A stretch of DNA of 5,027 nucleotides from JBOGZI01 sp050697275 (GTDB taxonomy: Bacteria > Actinomycetota > Thermoleophilia > Solirubrobacterales > 70-9): positions 1-5,027 of the forward strand of contig JBOGZI010000018.1 in NCBI GenBank assembly GCA_050697275.1, in the 5' to 3' direction. Each line of letters begins with the position of its first letter. The first letter of the stretch is position 1. The position numbers and the translations under genes were made by a program. Shown one piece after another: positions 4,899 to 5,027 of this stretch. Below the pieces are notes generated by a model that had not been told where the DNA came from, did not search any database, and was given only the letters and a program-made list of their open reading frames with translations.

Positions 4899-5027
4899 TC
4901 AGGCTGAGTCGTTGAGGCGCTTCCGCAGGGCGAGGCCGGCGGCGCCCGTCCCCAGGGCGACCAGCACCATCAGCGGGGCATGGAAGCCGGTGAACGGCAG
5001 ACCGCCGCCGCCTGCCCTCGCTTCACC
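4899..5027 (-). CDS. LPXTG-type cell-wall-anchored protein, C-terminal fragment (5' end outside window)
   Basis: This reading frame is the last 42 codons, ending at TGA (4901-4899), of a gene that enters from the right edge. It ends with a complete sortase sorting signal: a Gly-rich linker (AGGGG), LPFTG at residues 10-14 of the fragment (bases 4986-5000), a hydrophobic stretch (APLMVLVALGTGAAGLAL) and the positive tail RKRLNDSA. In known systems sortase cleaves between Thr and Gly and links the protein to peptidoglycan or pilin; the membrane stretch holds it until then. The rest of the protein is not visible, so its role (adhesin, enzyme or stalk) is unknown. It lies 56 bases upstream of the glycosyltransferase-like gene in the same direction. 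No convincing terminator is seen in the gap, so they may form one transcript. No sortase gene is visible in the window. Confidence 0.85.
   Translation of the reverse strand, partial: GEARAGGGGLPFTGFHAPLMVLVALGTGAAGLALRKRLNDSA

Overview
The window is very GC-rich, dense, actinobacterial-type DNA. An LPXTG-type sorting signal, a Zincin_2 (DUF2342) metalloprotease and an Mrp ATPase without its usual CxxC motif suggest a high-GC Gram-positive. Deep-branching Actinobacteria of the Thermoleophilia/Solirubrobacterales kind are my best guess; this is an inference from gene content and style, not from a marker gene.

Layout. Bases 1-1320 (+) hold the 3' end of an inositol-monophosphatase-family gene that overlaps by 4 bases a Zincin_2 putative zinc metalloprotease. 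Bases 1321-1444 are a regulatory gap with a good promoter. Its spacer carries a near-match to the Gram-positive LexA (SOS) box, and a second inverted repeat brackets the -10 element. This promoter serves a stand-alone 127-residue charged, helical protein with an internal 20-residue duplication (1445-1828). The gene is followed by a strongly foldable 3' region (1837-1913) and a textbook 12-bp terminator hairpin with flanking A and T runs (1917-1945).

Bases 1989-3140 (+) encode a complete Mrp/ApbC/NBP35-type P-loop ATPase with an N-terminal MIP18 (DUF59) domain, presumably an iron-sulfur cluster carrier. It converges on, and overlaps by 32 bases, a 577-residue minus-strand gene (3109-4842). That product has a signal peptide, a PepSY-like extracytoplasmic segment and about a dozen membrane segments that look like a GT-C/GT87 (DUF2029) glycosyltransferase. 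Upstream of it, also on the minus strand, lies the last 42 codons of a surface protein ending in LPFTG, a hydrophobic segment and a basic tail (4899-5027).

The two right-hand genes suggest a small envelope module of a sortase-anchored protein and a polytopic glycosyltransferase-like protein. The left half is housekeeping-like. The least explained part is 1358-1945: a self-contained transcription unit with a possible SOS operator, an unrecognised repeat-containing small protein and a structured RNA tail. No CRISPR array, tRNA, rRNA, transposase or insertion sequence is visible.
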